Source: CAYSRC01 sp964433495
Lineage (GTDB): Bacteria > Bacillota > Clostridia > Oscillospirales > Ruminococcaceae
Direction: 5' to 3'
Length of the DNA stretch: 25,764 bases
Assembly: GCA_964433495.1 (NCBI GenBank)
Contig: CAYSRC010000036.1
Coordinates: 1-25,764, forward strand
The notes below the pieces were generated by a model. The model did not search any database. It saw only the letters and a program-made list of their open reading frames with translations, and was not told the DNA's origin. Both the position numbers and the translations under genes were made by a program. Below, piece by piece: positions 23,267 to 25,764 of this stretch; positions within the stretch are counted from its first letter, which is position 1, and every line of letters begins with the position of its first letter.

Positions 23267-23295
23267 ATTTTATACTTATTGCACATATGCGTCAA
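23267..23295 (-). promoter_or_regulatory. Promoter of the ABC exporter operon
   Basis: On the minus strand TTGACG (23290-23295), a 17-base spacer and TAAAAT (23267-23272) form a strong vegetative promoter about 95 bases before the exporter start codon. Confidence 0.7.
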
Positions 23296-23539
23296 GCTTT
23301 TTTAGGGCATATTTACGAAAAATTCATCTTTTGTCCACGGCCGCGACATCTTGTGCGCCCGATCGACGCAGAAAAAGAGGGGGGATAAAAATTGCCGCCC
23401 GGGGGACGGCACAGGCTTAAGGGCTTGTCGTAAGCTAAAGCCCCCGAACCCCCTTCCCCCCCAGCCCCCCGGACTCCCTTCGGCTCCGCTCTTTCCTCGA
23501 AAAAAAGATAAAAATTTATCGTAAAACATTAAAAACATA

Positions 23540-23567
23540 TTGACAAACAACATTTTCCGGGTATACT
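23540..23567 (+). promoter_or_regulatory. Promoter of the DUF2975-regulator operon
   Basis: TTGACA (23540-23545), a 16-base spacer and TATACT (23562-23567) make a near-consensus vegetative promoter about 25 bases before the GAGGAG ribosome site of the DUF2975 gene. Confidence 0.8.
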
Positions 23568-23598
23568 TATCTCATCAACAGTATGAGGAGAATACACC

Positions 23599-24177
23599 AT
23601 GTTCAAAAGCAACGAAAAGCTCAACAACGCCGCCATGATCATTTCGCGCGTCATCGAGATAGGCCTTTGGGTCGGCACGGGGCTGCTGTCTGCGGCGCTG
23701 CTGTCCTTCCTCTTTTTTAAGGACAGGTTCCTCCATCTCTTCCTCGGATTCAGGGGTGTCGAGTTCGAGATTTTGGGCTATACGATAAATGTAGCCGACG
23801 CGTCGGGCAATCTGCTGACGCCCAACTTCATCGCCGCGCTCGTCGTGGGGGTCATCACGCTCGGGCTGTCGGCGATGATCTACCGCAACGTCTGCCTCAT
23901 CTTCAAGTACACGATGGGCAAGACAAAGCACTCAAAGGGCCTCACGCCGTTCCAGCCCGACAACGTCCGCATGCTGCGCGAGATAGGCATCTTTTCCATC
24001 GCCATCCCCGTCGTTCAGTTTGCCGTCGACAACCTTCTTGTGCTGATAGCGGGCGTCGACGCCGTTGAATCAAGCTGCTCGCTTTCGGGCGTGTTTTTCG
24101 GCATCCTGCTGCTCTGTCTGTCCCAATTCTTCGCGTACGGCGTACAGCTTCAAAAAGAGCAGGACGGCCTTGTCTGA
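23599..24177 (+). CDS. DUF2975 integral membrane protein (YoaS-like)
   Basis: This 192-residue protein has four predicted membrane helices (about 15-40, 75-100, 128-150 and 160-182). The extracytoplasmic stretch between helices 1 and 2 and the loop LIFKYTMGKTKHSKGLTPFQ fit DUF2975, whose members read pFxxxnvrrLrkig after helix 2 (here TPFQPDNVRMLREIG). The ATG has GAGGAG 8-9 bases upstream. The next gene encodes a small Cro/C1-type regulator one base after the stop, the same pairing as yoaS-yozG in B. subtilis. The biochemical function of the family is unknown; the pairing suggests that the membrane protein may sequester or inform the regulator (inference). Confidence 0.85.
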   Translation: MFKSNEKLNNAAMIISRVIEIGLWVGTGLLSAALLSFLFFKDRFLHLFLGFRGVEFEILGYTINVADASGNLLTPNFIAALVVGVITLGLSAMIYRNVCLIFKYTMGKTKHSKGLTPFQPDNVRMLREIGIFSIAIPVVQFAVDNLLVLIAGVDAVESSCSLSGVFFGILLLCLSQFFAYGVQLQKEQDGLV

Positions 24178-24178
24178 C

Positions 24179-24391
24179 ATGGGCAGGATCGTTTTAAAGC
24201 TCGGGGTCGTCATGGCCGACAGGGGCGTGTCGCTGGGCGAGCTCGCCGAACGCGTCGGCATCTCCAACGTCAACCTCTCGAAGATCAAAAACAACAAGGT
24301 CAGCGCCGTCCGCTTCTCGACCCTTGCGGCGATCTGCGAGACGCTGGGCTGCGAGCCGGGCGACATCCTCAAGTACACCGACGACGACTGA
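24179..24391 (+). CDS. Small Cro/C1-type helix-turn-helix regulator (YozG-like)
   Basis: This 70-residue DNA-binding protein consists only of an HTH domain: GVSLGELAERVGISNVNLSKIKNNKVSAVRFSTLAAICETLGCEPGDILKY. I start at ATG 24179, one base after the DUF2975 stop; the open frame extends further upstream but there lies inside the DUF2975 gene and translates to nonsense. No separate ribosome site is obvious, so translation probably depends on reinitiation. The family often represses its own operon, though no clear operator was recognised near the promoter at 23540. Confidence 0.88.
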   Translation: MGRIVLKLGVVMADRGVSLGELAERVGISNVNLSKIKNNKVSAVRFSTLAAICETLGCEPGDILKYTDDD

Positions 24392-24430
24392 TCGGCGGGC
24401 AAACGGGTATCGCGTGTTTTCGACCGCGCA

Positions 24431-24467
24431 GGGCGCGCGGCTCTCTTATGGGGCTGCGCGTCCTTTT
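24431..24467 (+). terminator. Possible terminator after the HTH gene
   Basis: GGGCGCGC (24431-24438) pairs with GCGCGTCC (24456-24463, one G-T pair) and is followed by TTTT. It lies 40 bases after the regulator stop codon. The T-run is short, so confidence is moderate. Confidence 0.5.
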
Positions 24468-24476
24468 GCAATGTCC

Positions 24477-24505
24477 TTGTTTTTTCGCGGGGGCCGATAT
24501 ATAAT
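24477..24505 (+). promoter_or_regulatory. Promoter of the RarA-C-like gene
   Basis: TTGTTT (24477-24482), a 17-base spacer and TATAAT (24500-24505) form a good vegetative promoter. The leader of about 95 bases that follows holds a hairpin GCGGCA, 7 bases, TGCCGC (24544-24562) and an imperfect palindrome TTGTATACACAA (24565-24576). Confidence 0.7.
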
Positions 24506-24608
24506 TAAATAAACGGCATGGGCGTCCCAGCCTGTAGCCTTTAGCGGCAGACACCGTGCCGCGGTTGTATACACAATCTGCACAACAAACAGAGAAGGAG
24601 TTATCAAC

Positions 24609-25244
24609 ATGTCTGAAGAATTCATGTCCTATGATCCCTGGCGCGGCGTAACCTCCCGCAACGGCATCCCCGGCGACGAGCTCATCTCGGCCCTTCAAAA
24701 GTCCATCCGCAAGGGCAAGGAGGAGACCGCGTGCCGCGTCGCGTACGAGATGTACATCACAAGCGAGCAGTTTGAGGACAAGCTGTGGCGCAGGCTCAGC
24801 GCCATCTCGTGTGAAGACATCGGCTTCGGCGATGTGATGGCTCCCGTCGTCGTCGACACCCTCGACCGCATCCGCAAAAAGTTCCCGTACACCGACGGCG
24901 ACCGCCCGCTCTTCTTCCTGCACGCGATACGCTATCTCTGCTCGCGCAGCAAAGAGCGCTCGACCGACTGCCTCAAAAACATCATCATCAAGGACTTTGA
25001 GAACGGCTACGTCCCCGAGATCCCCGACTATGCCTACGACATGCACACGGGCAAGGGCCGCGAGCTCGGCCGCGACATCAACCACTTCCTCGACGTCGCA
25101 AGCGCCGTCACCCCGCTTATGGAGGGCTATGACGACACCTATCGCCAGCAGCTCAAGGAGATGATTAAGAAGGAGCAGGAGGGCACGCTCGAGAAAAAGG
25201 AGTGCGTCACCCGGCCCTTCTCCTACAACACCTGGCAGCACTGA
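24609..25244 (+). CDS. Stand-alone protein resembling the C-terminal domain of RarA/MgsA
   Basis: This 211-residue soluble helical protein has GGAG 9 bases before its ATG. The segment ELISALQKSIRKGKEETACRVAYEMY, then KLWRRLSAISCEDIGFGD, resembles the part of RarA/MgsA that follows the AAA+ module, where family members read SALHKSIRGSDPDAAL and ARRLxxIASEDIGLAD. RarA is a replication-fork and recombination ATPase whose C-terminal part makes the tetramer and contacts single-stranded-DNA-binding protein. Here no Walker A or B motif and no AAA+ domain is present, and the protein is complete with its own promoter and terminator, so it is not a fragment. The second half (110-211) is highly charged. 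It may be a partner or regulator of a RarA encoded elsewhere, or an unrelated use of the fold. Confidence 0.65.
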   Translation: MSEEFMSYDPWRGVTSRNGIPGDELISALQKSIRKGKEETACRVAYEMYITSEQFEDKLWRRLSAISCEDIGFGDVMAPVVVDTLDRIRKKFPYTDGDRPLFFLHAIRYLCSRSKERSTDCLKNIIIKDFENGYVPEIPDYAYDMHTGKGRELGRDINHFLDVASAVTPLMEGYDDTYRQQLKEMIKKEQEGTLEKKECVTRPFSYNTWQH

Positions 25245-25400
25245 GCCGCCCTTGCATTTCGCATTTTTCGGTCAAACGGACAAAAAGCGCTTCGCCTTCC
25301 CGTGCGAAGCGCTTTTTTGTCGTTTATTTGTTGTGCAATGATTTTGCGGCAAGCGAATTTTGTATGAAAAGAGGGGATTTAGCCGCAAGACCGCTGCAAG
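25245..25400. other. Spacer after the RarA-C-like gene, no gene
   Basis: This stretch holds the terminator at 25282-25318 and about 80 bases without recognisable features before the repeat pair. Confidence 0.6.
25282..25318 (+). terminator. Rho-independent terminator of the RarA-C-like gene
   Basis: A 14-bp stem (AAAAAGCGCTTCGC paired with GCGAAGCGCTTTTT) with an 8-base loop and a run of six T lies about 40 bases after the stop codon. Confidence 0.92.
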
Positions 25401-25590
25401 CCCTAAAGCCTGCGCCCGTCCCCCCGGTTGCGGTGCCCTTGAGCTTCCCCCGTGGGGGAAGCTGTCGACAAAGTCGACTGATGAGGGGGGAGCTGCTTTT
25501 TTGTCTTTATCCTTGCTAAAAAAAGAAGCCTCTTCACCCCTCATCCACCGCGGAGCGGTCCCCCTTCCCCCGAGGGGGAAGGTTTCCAAG
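25401..25590. repeat. Long palindromic repeat, unit E1 (REPIN-like)
   Basis: The unit contains two inverted arms. Arm 1 (25441-25488) has hairpins CTTCCCCC/GGGGGAAG and GTCGAC, AAA, GTCGAC, then TGATGAGGGG. Arm 2 (25537-25582), read on the other strand, has CCTTCCCCC/GGGGGAAGG and ACCGC, TCC, GCGGT, then GGATGAGGGG. A T-rich/A-rich linker that can itself pair lies between them. E1 is directly followed by a second unit with a period of 190 bases. Arm 1 shares AGCTGTCG and CGACTGA with copy A at the left end of the window. Confidence 0.8.
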
Positions 25591-25764
25591 TCCCAAAGCC
25601 TGCGCCCGTCCCCCGGGTCGCGGTGCCCTTGAGCTTCCCCCGTGGGGGGAAGCTGTCGACAAAGTCGACTGATGAGGGGTTAGCTGTTTTTTTGTCTTTA
25701 TCCTTGCTAAAAAAAGAAGCCTCTTCACCCCTCATCCACCGCGAAGCGGTTCCCCTTCCCCCCA
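25591..25764. repeat. Long palindromic repeat, unit E2 (cut by window end)
   Basis: This is the second tandem unit, nearly identical to E1 with few substitutions (for example ACCGC, GAA, GCGGT in place of ACCGC, GGA, GCGGT, and one extra G in the first hairpin). It is interrupted by the end of the window inside arm 2, so more units may follow. Confidence 0.8.

Larger units (their letters stand above)
23174..23598. other. Divergent intergenic region between exporter and DUF2975 genes, no gene
   Basis: AT-rich promoter zones lie at both ends (exporter promoter 23267-23295, DUF2975 promoter 23540-23567). The middle (23390-23515) is GC- and C-run-rich, with a GCCG/CGGC hairpin near 23393-23410 and a GGGCTT/AAGCCC inverted repeat near 23420-23443. 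No coding sequence is supported. Confidence 0.55.

Overview
The window is GC-rich DNA (AT-rich only in some intergenic spacers) from a motile, flagellated member of the Firmicutes, most likely a gut-type Clostridia (Oscillospirales-like). Three things point there: a FlgM/FlgN/FlgK/FlgL/DUF6470/FliW/CsrA gene order like that of Bacillus and Clostridia, Firmicute-style promoters and Shine-Dalgarno sites, and intergenic palindromic repeats of a kind I associate with gut Clostridia. The genus cannot be fixed from this sequence.

Layout. Positions 1-531 carry no gene, only structured repeats and a terminator. Positions 532-16743 are a long, almost wholly minus-strand motility region. In the order of transcription (right to left) it reads flgM, flgN, flgK, flgL, a DUF6470 (YviE-like) gene, fliW and csrA, ending at a strong terminator (11321-11349). 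A 2.5 kb interruption follows, holding a 5'-truncated NADP-type alcohol dehydrogenase and an unrecognised plus-strand gene. Then come an FlgN/FliT-like chaperone gene, a very large fliD, fliS, flgB, flgC, a chemoreceptor and cheW. The order matches B. subtilis comF-flgM-flgN-flgK-flgL-yviE-fliW-csrA-hag-fliD-fliS, except that flagellin (hag) is absent and the interruption sits in its place.

Divergent from flgM (17113-18309) is a two-gene unit: a ParA-type ATPase and a ComFB-family protein. A repeat-rich spacer follows (18310-19092), then a convergent minus-strand pair encoding a heterodimeric ABC exporter with one canonical and one degenerate ATP site (19093-23173). The right end holds a DUF2975 membrane protein with a small Cro/C1-type regulator (YoaS/YozG-like), a stand-alone protein resembling the C-terminal part of RarA/MgsA, and two copies of a long palindromic repeat running off the window.

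How the genes work together. FlgM (anti-sigma-28), FlgN, FlgK and FlgL build and time the hook-filament junction. FliW and CsrA form the post-transcriptional switch that couples flagellin synthesis to its export. FliD and FliS cap the filament and chaperone flagellin, FlgB and FlgC form the proximal rod, and the MCP with CheW feeds chemotaxis. The least expected material is the family of intergenic hairpin repeats, whose stems change in a compensatory way while the loop and flanks stay constant, and the ParA-ComFB pair beside the flagellar operon.
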